Below, one piece after another: positions 1 through 5,832 of a stretch of 6,544 nt of DNA. The notes beneath the pieces are model-generated. The model did not search any database. It worked only from the letters and a program-made list of their open reading frames with translations, and was not told where the DNA came from. Positions within the stretch are counted from its first letter, which is position 1. Each line of letters starts with the position of its first letter. The stretch is from an uncultured Aquimonas sp. (GTDB taxonomy: Bacteria; Pseudomonadota; Gammaproteobacteria; Xanthomonadales; Xanthomonadaceae): the NCBI GenBank assembly GCA_946481615.1, contig CAMLOR010000198.1:1-6544 (forward strand), given 5' to 3'. Made by a program: the position numbers and the translations under genes.

Positions 1-156
1 TTCGATCTCGGCCTTCTTGATGCGCGAACCGGTGACTTCGATGCGGTCGAGTTCGCGCGCTTCCTCCTGTGCCTGCACGGCTGCGATCGGCAGCAGGCTG
101 AGCAGCAGGGCCGAGCGCACCGCGGCGCTCAGTCGGTTTCGGCTGACGGACTTCAT
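1..156 (-). CDS. TonB-dependent receptor, N-terminal fragment (partial)
   Basis: Only the first 52 codons are in the window; the gene continues past the left edge. The ATG at 156-154 is preceded by a strong Shine-Dalgarno (GGGGAGAAG on the minus strand, 160-168). The product opens with a positively charged N-terminus (MKSVSRNR), a hydrophobic core (ALLLSLLPIAA) and a likely signal peptidase I site after AVQA (about residue 30). Next comes ELDRIEVTGSRIKKAEIE. That (L/V)xxIxVTGSRI pattern is typical of the TonB box and plug entry of outer-membrane TonB-dependent receptors, notably those of Xanthomonadales and related groups. The full protein would be expected to bind a ligand such as an iron complex, sugar or peptide at the outer membrane and import it using TonB energy. 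The substrate cannot be told because plug and barrel lie outside the window. Another exported protein with a similar start is possible but less likely. Confidence 0.85.
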   Translation of the reverse strand, partial: MKSVSRNRLSAAVRSALLLSLLPIAAVQAQEEARELDRIEVTGSRIKKAEIE

Positions 157-159
157 GTG

Positions 160-168
160 CTTCTCCCC
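160..168 (-). promoter_or_regulatory. Shine-Dalgarno of the TonB-dependent receptor gene
   Basis: On the minus strand this reads GGGGAGAAG, a strong match to the anti-16S sequence. Its GGAG core sits a few bases upstream of the ATG at 156. It supports this start together with the signal peptide that begins there. Confidence 0.7.
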
Positions 169-193
169 GGGAGAGTGTGGTGTGGCGCCCGCT

Positions 194-232
194 TTAATGT
201 TTTTGTAACAGCGGGACGCTGCCCCTTGTAAA
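194..232 (-). promoter_or_regulatory. candidate promoter for the TonB-dependent receptor gene
   Basis: This is the most AT-rich patch in the window's left part. On the minus strand TTTACA (227-232) matches the -35 consensus TTGACA at 5 of 6. TACAAA (202-207), at a long 19-bp spacing, or TTACAA (203-208), at 18 bp, are weak -10 candidates, followed by CATTAAAG. This would leave a leader of about 35-45 nt before the ATG at 156. The spacing is poor and the assignment is inferred by eye; an extracytoplasmic-function sigma factor promoter is an alternative for a receptor gene. Confidence 0.3.
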
Positions 233-258
233 GAAAGGTGCCATGTTGCGCAAGGGGC
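221..258. repeat. perfect 8-bp inverted repeat upstream of the receptor gene
   Basis: GCCCCTTG (221-228) and CAAGGGGC (251-258) are perfect reverse complements separated by 22 bp. One arm overlaps the putative -35 element of the receptor promoter, so it could be an operator or a stem in a read-through transcript from the permease. Two half-sites about 30 bp apart centre to centre would be consistent with a dimeric regulator bound over roughly three helical turns. No known regulator consensus was recognised. Confidence 0.4.
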
Positions 259-268
259 GAAAGGTAGG

Positions 269-281
269 CCGCCAGCGGCGG
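269..281 (-). terminator. weak hairpin after the permease gene
   Basis: On the minus strand CCGCC, loop GCT, GGCGG forms a 5-bp GC-rich stem 8 bases after the permease stop codon. It is followed by CCTACCTTTC, which is not a convincing U-tract. It may be a weak intrinsic terminator, but chance hairpins of this size are common in DNA this GC-rich. Confidence 0.25.
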
Positions 282-289
282 GCTTCGTC

Positions 290-1087
290 TCAGCGCAGCA
301 GCACGGCCGTGCCGGCGGCCACGAGGAACAACGCGAAAACCCGCTTGAGGGCCGTACCGCTCAGGCGGTGCGCCAGGCGGGTGCCCCAGGGTGCCGCCAG
401 CACCGAGGCCACCGCGATGCCCGCCGCCGCCGGCAGGTAGACATAGCCGATCGATCCGGGCGGCAGGACGCCCGCTTCCGGCCCGTAGCCGATGTAACCC
501 GCCGCGCTGGCCAGCGCGATGGCCACGCCGCAGGCGCTGGACGTGCCCACGGCGCGCACGGGCGTCACGCCCAGCCAGACCAGCAGCGGCACCGTCATGC
601 TGCCACCGCCGATGCCGACGACCGCCGAAGTGGCGCCGATGGCGGTGCCCGCCGCGGTGAGCCCGGCGCCGCGCGGCGCATCGGTGCGCGCGCCATGCCC
701 GCGCACGCCGCCCAGCGCCAGTTGCAGGCCGGCGAGGTAACAGAAGCCGGCGACGAACCAGCGCAGCGTGTCGCCGCCGAGCATCGTGGCGAACTTCGCA
801 CCGACGAGCCCGCCGACGAGCAACCCCGGCACCAGCCAGGCCACGCTCGGCCACAGCACGCTGCCGCGCGCATGGTGGGCGCGCGCCGACGACATGCCGG
901 TGAGCACGATGCTGGCGAGCGAGGTGGCCAGCGCCACGTGCATCGCATGCACTTCCGGAATGCCCTGCCACGGCAGCACGTAGACCAGGCTGGCCACGAT
1001 GACGAGCCCGCCGCCCACGCCCAGCAGACCGGCGAGCAGGCCCGCCGCCGCGCCGAGTGCGAGATACACCGCGATGCTCGCGATCAT
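290..1087 (-). CDS. TauE/SafE family sulfite exporter-type membrane permease
   Basis: The 265-residue protein is hydrophobic almost throughout, with about eight likely transmembrane segments, matching the usual size of the TauE/SafE (formerly DUF81) family. The internal duplication of that family is visible. The first half carries GLLGVGGGLVIVASLV (about residues 20-35) followed by ALATSLASIV. The second half carries VVGIGGGSMTVPLLVW (about 156-171) followed by AVGTSSACGVAIAL. Family members are cytoplasmic-membrane carriers proposed to export sulfite or small organosulfur and carboxylate anions; the substrate here cannot be read from sequence. The start at 1087 is chosen because the first transmembrane helix begins immediately after it and a Shine-Dalgarno (AGGGAAG, 1097-1103) lies 9 nt upstream. 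The frame stays open far upstream, antisense to slt, but that part is arginine-rich shadow sequence. It is transcribed away from slt, with only 18 bp between the two starts, so its promoter probably lies within the 5' end of slt. Confidence 0.9.
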   Translation of the reverse strand: MIASIAVYLALGAAAGLLAGLLGVGGGLVIVASLVYVLPWQGIPEVHAMHVALATSLASIVLTGMSSARAHHARGSVLWPSVAWLVPGLLVGGLVGAKFATMLGGDTLRWFVAGFCYLAGLQLALGGVRGHGARTDAPRGAGLTAAGTAIGATSAVVGIGGGSMTVPLLVWLGVTPVRAVGTSSACGVAIALASAAGYIGYGPEAGVLPPGSIGYVYLPAAAGIAVASVLAAPWGTRLAHRLSGTALKRVFALFLVAAGTAVLLR

Positions 1088-1092
1088 TCCGC

Positions 1093-1098
1093 TAGACT
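1093..1098 (+). promoter_or_regulatory. candidate -10 box (TAGACT) for slt
   Basis: TAGACT matches TATAAT at 4 of 6, including the conserved TA and final T. It ends 7 nt before the slt ATG at 1106, so a transcript starting at normal distance would begin at or next to the start codon. No good -35 is seen at 16-18 bp. The lack of any Shine-Dalgarno before slt fits a leaderless or nearly leaderless message, but this is inference. The element overlaps the Shine-Dalgarno region of the divergent permease gene (1097-1103). Confidence 0.3.
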
Positions 1099-1105
1099 TC
1101 CCTGC

Positions 1106-3061
1106 ATGCGATGGACCTTCTCGTTGTTGCTGTCGGGTGCATTGTGCGCGAATGCGGCCGCGGACGATCTTGCCGCGCGCCGCGGCGACTTCCGGCGTGC
1201 GCTGGAAACCGCCGAGCGCGGGCCGGTTTCCGATTACGCCCGGGCCGCGAAACCGTTCGCGGATCATCCGCTGGCGCCTTATCTCGAATACGCACACCTG
1301 CGCCGCCAGCTCGCCACCGTCGAAGCGCGGCGCGTGCAGCGATTCCTCGACAACCACACCGATGTTCCGATCACGGCCTCGCTGCGCGAAGCCTTCCTGC
1401 ACGCGCTGATCGCGCGGCGCGACTGGCTCGCGTACCGGACGTTCTACACGGACCAGAAGGACGCGACGCTGCGCTGCGGCGATCTGCAGGCGCGCCTGGC
1501 CACCGGCATGGACAAGGCCTTTCTCGACGATGCGCAGGCGGCCTGGCTGAGCGGCAGCTCGGTGCCTTCGCTGTGCGATCCGGCCTTCGCAGCGCTGCGC
1601 ATCGCCGGGCGCATCACGCCGGCGCGGGTCTGGCAGCGCATCGATCTGGCGATCGATGCGAACAATCCGCCGCTGGTGCGCTTTCTCGCGAAATCGCTGC
1701 CGTCGGCGGAAGCGCGGCGCGCCGAATCCTATGCGGCCTTCCTCGCCACGCCTTCGTCGGCGCTGACGAAAGGCTGGCCGGCCGACGCGCGTTCGCGCCG
1801 TCTCGCGACGCAGGCGCTGACGCGCATGGCGCAGCGCGATTCCGACGGCGCCGAAGCCTTGTTCGCTGCGATCCAGAAGCCGCTGGCACTCGAAGAGAAA
1901 CAGCGCGGCGAAGTGCTCAACCAGATCGCGCTGTGGAGCGCGGCTTCCTATTTGCCGAGCGCCGCGCAACGCTTCGCGCGCGTGCCGGCCGCGGCGTGGG
2001 ACGAACGCCTGCACGAGTGGCGCGCGCGCGAGGCCCTGGCGCGCGGCGACTTCAAGGCCACTCGCGCGGCCATCGCCGCGATGAGCGAAACGCAGCGCGC
2101 CGATCTGCGCTGGCGTTACCTCGATGCGCGCCTGCGCGAGCGCCTCGGCGAGAAGGATGCGGCGCGCGCCGCCTTCGCCGCACTGGCGCGCGAACCGACG
2201 TATTACGGTTTCCTCGCCGCCGATCGCCTGCAGGCCTCGTACGCGCTCTGCCCGCTCGAGGTGAATGCCGGCAAAAAGGCGCGCGACGACGTCGCCGGCG
2301 AGCCGCATCTGGAACGCGCTTTCGAATTGCACGCCATCGAGCGCGAAGCCTGGGCGCGCCGCGAATGGGACGCCGCGATGCAAACGCTCACGCCGGAGGA
2401 ACGCCGCGTCGCCGTCGCCCTGGCCGATGACGCCGGCTGGTACGACCGCGCCGTCTTCACGCTCAACAGCGGCGAGGATCTGCGCTACTACACGCTGCGC
2501 TTCCCGCGCCCGCACGCACGGCATCTGGAGGCCGAGGCGAAGAAGAACGGCCTCGATCCGGCCTGGGTCGCGGCCTTGATCCGCGCGGAAAGCGCCTGGA
2601 TCGCCGATGCGCGATCGCATGCGAACGCGCGTGGCCTGATGCAGCTGCTGCCCTCGACGGCCAAGCGCGAAGCCAGGCGGCTCGGCATCGCCTGGGGCGG
2701 CGACGCCGCGCTCTACCAGCCGCGCGGCAACATCACGCTGGGCACGGCGCATCTGGCGCAGATGCTGGCCAAGCACGGCGGCAAACCCTATCTCGCCACG
2801 GCGGCCTACAACGCCGGGCCCACGCCGATCGCGCGCTGGCTGCAGCAGCGTCCGCCGGTCGACGTCGATCTGTGGATCGAAACCATCCCCTACCGCGAAA
2901 CGCGCGACTACGTCTCGCGCATCCTCGCCTTCAGCGTGATCTACGATTGGCGCCTCGAAGGCAAGGCGCTGCCGGTGAGCCGCCGCATGCTGGGCGACGA
3001 TCCGGCGCGCGCGCCGCGCCGCGCATTCGCCTGTCCTGACACCGTCGCGAGGGTGCCGTGA
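1106..3061 (+). CDS. slt: soluble lytic murein transglycosylase (Slt70 type)
   Basis: The 651-residue exported enzyme is close in length to E. coli Slt70 (645). It cleaves the MurNAc-GlcNAc bond of peptidoglycan, forming 1,6-anhydro-MurNAc ends, and acts in the periplasm. A signal peptide is evident (MRWTFSLLLSGALCANAAA, cleavage near residue 20). A long alpha-helical, Arg/Ala-rich superhelical region follows (about 25-450), as in the Slt70 U and L domains. The C-terminal catalytic lysozyme-like domain spans about 480-620. It has RAESAW with catalytic Glu495, GLMQLLPSTA (510-519), the AAYNAGP motif around Tyr568-Asn569, and the ETRDYVSRILAF signature. The start is fixed by the signal peptide; no in-frame start lies just upstream and no clear Shine-Dalgarno precedes it. 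It ends at TGA 3059-3061, overlapping by one base the ATG of the SDR gene, so the two are likely co-transcribed. A family-1 MLT of another subclass is less likely given the long helical N-terminus. Confidence 0.95.
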   Translation: MRWTFSLLLSGALCANAAADDLAARRGDFRRALETAERGPVSDYARAAKPFADHPLAPYLEYAHLRRQLATVEARRVQRFLDNHTDVPITASLREAFLHALIARRDWLAYRTFYTDQKDATLRCGDLQARLATGMDKAFLDDAQAAWLSGSSVPSLCDPAFAALRIAGRITPARVWQRIDLAIDANNPPLVRFLAKSLPSAEARRAESYAAFLATPSSALTKGWPADARSRRLATQALTRMAQRDSDGAEALFAAIQKPLALEEKQRGEVLNQIALWSAASYLPSAAQRFARVPAAAWDERLHEWRAREALARGDFKATRAAIAAMSETQRADLRWRYLDARLRERLGEKDAARAAFAALAREPTYYGFLAADRLQASYALCPLEVNAGKKARDDVAGEPHLERAFELHAIEREAWARREWDAAMQTLTPEERRVAVALADDAGWYDRAVFTLNSGEDLRYYTLRFPRPHARHLEAEAKKNGLDPAWVAALIRAESAWIADARSHANARGLMQLLPSTAKREARRLGIAWGGDAALYQPRGNITLGTAHLAQMLAKHGGKPYLATAAYNAGPTPIARWLQQRPPVDVDLWIETIPYRETRDYVSRILAFSVIYDWRLEGKALPVSRRMLGDDPARAPRRAFACPDTVARVP

Positions 3062-3063
3062 TG
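3049..3063 (+). promoter_or_regulatory. coupled translation start: SD inside slt and TGATG junction
   Basis: GAGGG (3049-3053), inside the last codons of slt, is 7 nt from the ATG at 3061, which shares its A with the slt stop codon TGA (3059-3061). Ribosomes finishing slt could re-initiate directly on the SDR gene. This decides the start in favour of ATG 3061 over GTG 3058. Confidence 0.6.
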
Positions 3064-4005
3064 CCGCAGAAGATCGTGATCCTGGGCGGCACCGGCTTCG
3101 TGGGGCGCGCGCTCGCCGCGCGGCTCGCGGCCGACGGCCATCGCGTCACCGTGTTGAGCCGCAACGGCGCGCAGCGCCGCGAAGTGGGCGTCGAGCCCAA
3201 CGTGCGCGTCGTCACCTGCGATGTGTACAGCGAAGCCATGCTGACCCGCCAGCTGGCCGGAGCCGATGCCGCCATCAACCTGGTCGGCATCCTGAACGAG
3301 CCGGGGCGCGGCGGCAGCGGCTTCGCGCGCGCCCATGTCGAACTCACGCGCAAACTCATCGCCGCCTGCAAAGCCGCGGGCGTGACGCGCCTGCTGCAGA
3401 TGAGCGCCCTCAATGCCGGCCGCGGCCGCAGCCACTACCTGCGCACGCGCGGCGAAGCCGAGGAGCTCGTGAAGCAGTCGGGCCTGCGCTGGACGATCTT
3501 CGAGCCGTCCGTCATCTTCGGGCCCGGCGACGGTGTGTTCATGCGCTTCGCCGGCCTGCTGAAACTTTCGCCCGTGCTGCCGCTGGCGCGGCCCAAGGCC
3601 AAGTTCGCGCCGGTCTATCTTGGCGACGTGGTCGAGGCTTTCGTGCGCGCGCTGCGCGACAAGGCCACCATCGGCCAGACCTACGAACTCTACGGGCCGG
3701 ACACGATGACGCTCGAGGAGATCGTCAAGTACACGGCACGCCACCTGCGTCTCAAGCGCGTGGTGCTGCCGCTGCCCGATGCCGTCGGGCGCCTGCAGGC
3801 GCTGGCGATGGATTTCGTGCCGGGCAAACCCTTCTCGACCGACAACTATCTTTCGCTGCTGATGGATTCGGTGGGCGGCATCGACGGCCTGTACCGCTTG
3901 GGCATCCCGCGCACGCCGGTCGACAACGTGATGCCCGCGCTGCTCGGCCCGGGCGGACGCCAGGGCCGGCTCGACCGCTACCGCCGCGCGCGCGTGCTGC
4001 GCTAG
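3061..4005 (+). CDS. NAD(P)-binding atypical SDR, complex I NDUFA9-like family
   Basis: This 314-residue protein starts with a Rossmann fold: KIVILGGTGFVGRALAARL, with the glycine motif GGTGFVG at residues 9-15. Downstream features include the AINLVGIL strand, RLLQMSALNAG, a Y...RGEAEELV segment in place of the classical YxxxK catalytic pair, and WTIFEPSVIFGPGDG. This arrangement is typical of the atypical/extended SDR proteins annotated as complex I NDUFA9 subunit family or NAD-dependent epimerase-like. The classical catalytic Tyr-Lys pair is not evident, so a nucleotide-binding structural or regulatory role is possible; the substrate is unknown. ATG 3061 is preferred, with GAGGG at 3049-3053 spaced 7 nt; GTG at 3058 is an alternative adding one residue. 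The TGATG junction with slt suggests translational coupling. The 3' end overlaps the convergent hemoglobin gene by 4 bp (CTAG). Confidence 0.88.
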   Translation: MPQKIVILGGTGFVGRALAARLAADGHRVTVLSRNGAQRREVGVEPNVRVVTCDVYSEAMLTRQLAGADAAINLVGILNEPGRGGSGFARAHVELTRKLIAACKAAGVTRLLQMSALNAGRGRSHYLRTRGEAEELVKQSGLRWTIFEPSVIFGPGDGVFMRFAGLLKLSPVLPLARPKAKFAPVYLGDVVEAFVRALRDKATIGQTYELYGPDTMTLEEIVKYTARHLRLKRVVLPLPDAVGRLQALAMDFVPGKPFSTDNYLSLLMDSVGGIDGLYRLGIPRTPVDNVMPALLGPGGRQGRLDRYRRARVLR

Positions 4006-4424
4006 CGTCCGACGATCTGCGGCTTCATCGGCGCCAGCGCGCCGATCAGCTGCTGCTGCGTATCGGCTGGCACGCCGACATCGGTGAGCCCGGCGGTGAC
4101 GTCCTCGACGAAGGCCGTGAACATGGCATCGTCGATCTTCAGGCCGGTGTGGGCTTCTTCCATGCTGCGGCCGCGGTAGGTGCAGGGGCCGCCGGCCGCT
4201 TCGCAGATCTGGTCGACCAGCAGCGGCGCGAGCTGGGCCGGATCGGTGGCGCGGAACTTGTCCTTGATGCGGTCGTCGGCCAGCACGCGCACGAGGATGG
4301 CATCCACCGCGCGGGAGATGCCGGGGCGTTCGCCCAGCGCGCGGTAGAGCGAATCGTCGCGCACCGGGGCGGAACTGCAGGCAGCGAGCAGCGCGGTCAG
4401 GACGAACACGACCCATCGATGCAT
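4002..4424 (-). CDS. lipoprotein-anchored group 1 truncated hemoglobin
   Basis: The 140-residue product begins with a lipoprotein signal peptide: MHRWVVFVLTALLAAC, lipobox LLAAC with Cys16, followed by Ser-Ser, which favours outer-membrane sorting. The rest is a group 1 truncated globin (about 25-140). It starts with LYRALGERPGISRAVDAIL, then VRVLADDRIKDKF with the CD1 Phe at 57, then GGPCTYRGRSMEEAH with proximal heme ligand His92 (F8), and ends ALAPMKPQIVGR. Against M. tuberculosis HbN from memory, an ungapped alignment over this core places Leu44 at B10 and Leu69 at E11, where HbN has Tyr and Gln. The distal pocket therefore seems nonpolar. Cys74 and Cys81 flank the AAGG turn and could form a disulfide in the periplasm. 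Family members bind O2, NO or CO; the exported form's job is unsettled. ATG 4424 has GGGGAG at 4432-4437, spaced 7 nt. The gene is convergent with the SDR gene and divergent from cca. Confidence 0.88.
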   Translation of the reverse strand: MHRWVVFVLTALLAACSSAPVRDDSLYRALGERPGISRAVDAILVRVLADDRIKDKFRATDPAQLAPLLVDQICEAAGGPCTYRGRSMEEAHTGLKIDDAMFTAFVEDVTAGLTDVGVPADTQQQLIGALAPMKPQIVGR

Positions 4425-4494
4425 GGCGGAACTCCCCGTGCTTGTTAAGCTTTGCCCACTCTAACCCGAGGCGGGCCCGGCTGGAATGCAGGAC
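4425..4494. promoter_or_regulatory. divergent promoter region, hemoglobin and cca
   Basis: This 70-bp spacer separates the minus-strand hemoglobin start (4424) from the cca start (4495). It holds the hemoglobin Shine-Dalgarno (4432-4437) and an AT-richer core, TTGTTAAGCTTT (4442-4453), then CTCTAA (4459-4464). TTGTTA (4442-4447) resembles a -35 and TCTAAC (4460-4465) a -10 on the plus strand, but only 12 bp apart. On the minus strand, TTAGAGT (4458-4464, TAGAGT as a -10) is plausible for the hemoglobin gene. Both promoters probably lie here, but exact boxes cannot be assigned with confidence. Confidence 0.35.
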
Positions 4495-5715
4495 ATGCAG
4501 GTCTATCTCGTGGGCGGCGCCGTGCGCGACCGCCTGCTCGGACGCGACGGCGGCGATCGCGACTGGGTGGTGGTGGGCGAGACGGCCGCGTCGATGACGG
4601 CGCGCGGCTTCCGGCCGGTGGGCAAGGATTTCCCCGTCTTCCTGCATCCGGAAACCCACGAGGAATACGCGCTGGCGCGCACCGAGCGCAAATCCGGGCA
4701 CGGCTACCGTGGTTTCGAGGTGCACGCCTCGCCCGGGGTCACGCTGCAGGACGACCTGGCGCGGCGCGACTTCACCATCAACGCCATCGCGCAGGACCCG
4801 CAGACGGGCGAACTGGTCGATCCGTTCGGCGGCGCGGCCGATTGCGAGGCGCGCCTGCTGCGCCACGTGGGGCCGGCCTTCGTCGAAGACCCGGTGCGCA
4901 TCCTGCGTGCGGCGCGCTTCATGGCGCGCTTCGCGCCGCTCGGCTTCCGCGTCGCCGAGGAGACCATGGCACTGATGCGGCGCATGGTGGAAGACGGCGA
5001 AGTCGACCATCTGGTGCCCGAGCGCACCTGGCAGGAACTGGTGCGCGCGCTGCAGGAACCCACGCCCTCGGCCTTCATCGGCGTGCTGCGCGAATGTTTC
5101 GCGCTGGCGCGCATCCTGCCCGAGGTCGATGCGCTTTACGGGGTACCGCAACGGGCCGAATACCATCCGGAGATCGATGCCGGCGTGCACACCGGCATGG
5201 TGATGGACATGGCGGCGAAGCTGGCGCCGGGCGACGATCTGATCGGCTTCTGCGCGCTCACCCACGATCTGGGAAAGGCGCTCACGCCGGACGACGTGCT
5301 GCCGCGGCACCTGATGCACGAACACAATGGCCTCAAGCCCCTGCGCGAACTGGCCGAGCGCCTGCGCGTGCCGCGCGAGCACTTCGTGCAGGCGCAAATC
5401 GTGTGCCGCGAACATCTCAACGTGCATCGCATCGACGAGCTGAAATCCGTCACCGTGCACGACCTGATCGCACGCTGCGACGGCTTCCGCAAGCCGGCGC
5501 GCATCGCGCGGCTGGGCCTGGCCTGCGAATGCGACAAGCGCGGGCGGCTGGGCATGGAGGACGAAAGCTACCCGCAGCGCGCGACGCTCGACCGGCTGCA
5601 CGGCGCGGCCTGCGCGGTGAATGCGCGCGACCTCGGACTGGAAGGGCTCAGCGGCGAACAGATCGCCGAACGGCTGCGCAAGGCCCGCATCGCGGCGATC
5701 GAAGCCGCGCGCTGA
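4495..5715 (+). CDS. cca: multifunctional CCA tRNA nucleotidyltransferase with HD domain
   Basis: The 406-residue class II CCA-adding enzyme closely resembles E. coli Cca (412 residues). It builds or repairs the 3'-terminal CCA of tRNAs from CTP and ATP without a nucleic-acid template, in the cytoplasm. The nucleotidyltransferase head has VGGAVRD (6-12), the metal-binding pair Asp21/Asp23 in DRDWVVVG, and RRDFTINA (90-97). The neck has [12 protein letters not shown] (131-142) and the templating-type VPERTW (174-179). The C-terminal HD phosphohydrolase domain has THDLGK (His257-Asp258), so the 2',3'-cyclic phosphodiesterase, 2'-nucleotidase and phosphatase activities known for the E. coli enzyme are expected. 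ATG 4495 is chosen because numbering then matches E. coli exactly (Asp21/Asp23) and GGA at 4483-4485 is spaced 9 nt. ATG 4486 would add MQD. The upstream divergent hemoglobin gene implies its own promoter; the downstream gene is convergent, so cca appears monocistronic here. Confidence 0.95.
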   Translation: MQVYLVGGAVRDRLLGRDGGDRDWVVVGETAASMTARGFRPVGKDFPVFLHPETHEEYALARTERKSGHGYRGFEVHASPGVTLQDDLARRDFTINAIAQDPQTGELVDPFGGAADCEARLLRHVGPAFVEDPVRILRAARFMARFAPLGFRVAEETMALMRRMVEDGEVDHLVPERTWQELVRALQEPTPSAFIGVLRECFALARILPEVDALYGVPQRAEYHPEIDAGVHTGMVMDMAAKLAPGDDLIGFCALTHDLGKALTPDDVLPRHLMHEHNGLKPLRELAERLRVPREHFVQAQIVCREHLNVHRIDELKSVTVHDLIARCDGFRKPARIARLGLACECDKRGRLGMEDESYPQRATLDRLHGAACAVNARDLGLEGLSGEQIAERLRKARIAAIEAAR

Positions 5716-5756
5716 CCCGAACCATTCCTCAACTGCGTCGACGGTGCGCGGTCTCT

Positions 5757-5832
5757 GTCACAGCGCAGGCGGAAATCCGGCGGACGCCCACCTCTGGAGT
5801 CTCCGCACCCGGGTTCGCGCCTACGCGGGAAC
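5757..5832. repeat. degenerate REP-like inverted repeat pair (BIME-like)
   Basis: The spacer between convergent cca and the VanZ-like gene holds two imperfect inverted arms, 5762-5780 and 5809-5827, matching at 14 of 19 positions as reverse complements (core GCGYAGGCG followed by AA and CCGG). The right arm extends into its own near-palindrome at 5813-5832, GTTCGCGC-CTAC-GCGGGAAC, an 8-bp stem with one mismatch. The minus-strand reading TTCCCGCGTAGGCG, which translates as FPRRREPG in another frame, resembles the dispersed extragenic palindromes common in Xanthomonadales and other proteobacteria. The left arm has decayed (GTCACAGCGCAGGCGG). The right arm overlaps the last codons and TAG stop of the VanZ-like gene. 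The paired arms could act as a bidirectional transcription terminator or mRNA-end stabiliser between the convergent genes. Confidence 0.6.

Noticed and set aside
368..1105. Upstream plus-strand extension of the slt reading frame, antisense to the permease
   Set aside because: It is Arg/His/Gln-rich shadow sequence. The signal peptide starting at 1106 fixes the start of the real protein.
1088..2776. Long minus-strand open frame continuous with the permease gene, antisense to slt
   Set aside because: The extension is Arg/Gln/Ala-rich low-complexity shadow sequence, while slt on the plus strand has clear domains and catalytic residues. The permease starts at 1087 with a Shine-Dalgarno and its first membrane helix.
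2941..5601. 886-codon minus-strand open frame covering the SDR, hemoglobin and cca loci
   Set aside because: It is antisense to the well-supported SDR and cca genes and in a different frame from the hemoglobin gene. Composition (HAR, RRQ, AAR runs) is typical of the shadow of high-GC3 genes, with no recognisable domain.
5716..5820. Possible small gene between cca and the VanZ-like gene
   Set aside because: The frames here give FPRRREPG-type peptides, a known by-product of translating dispersed palindromic repeats; there is no Shine-Dalgarno or plausible start.
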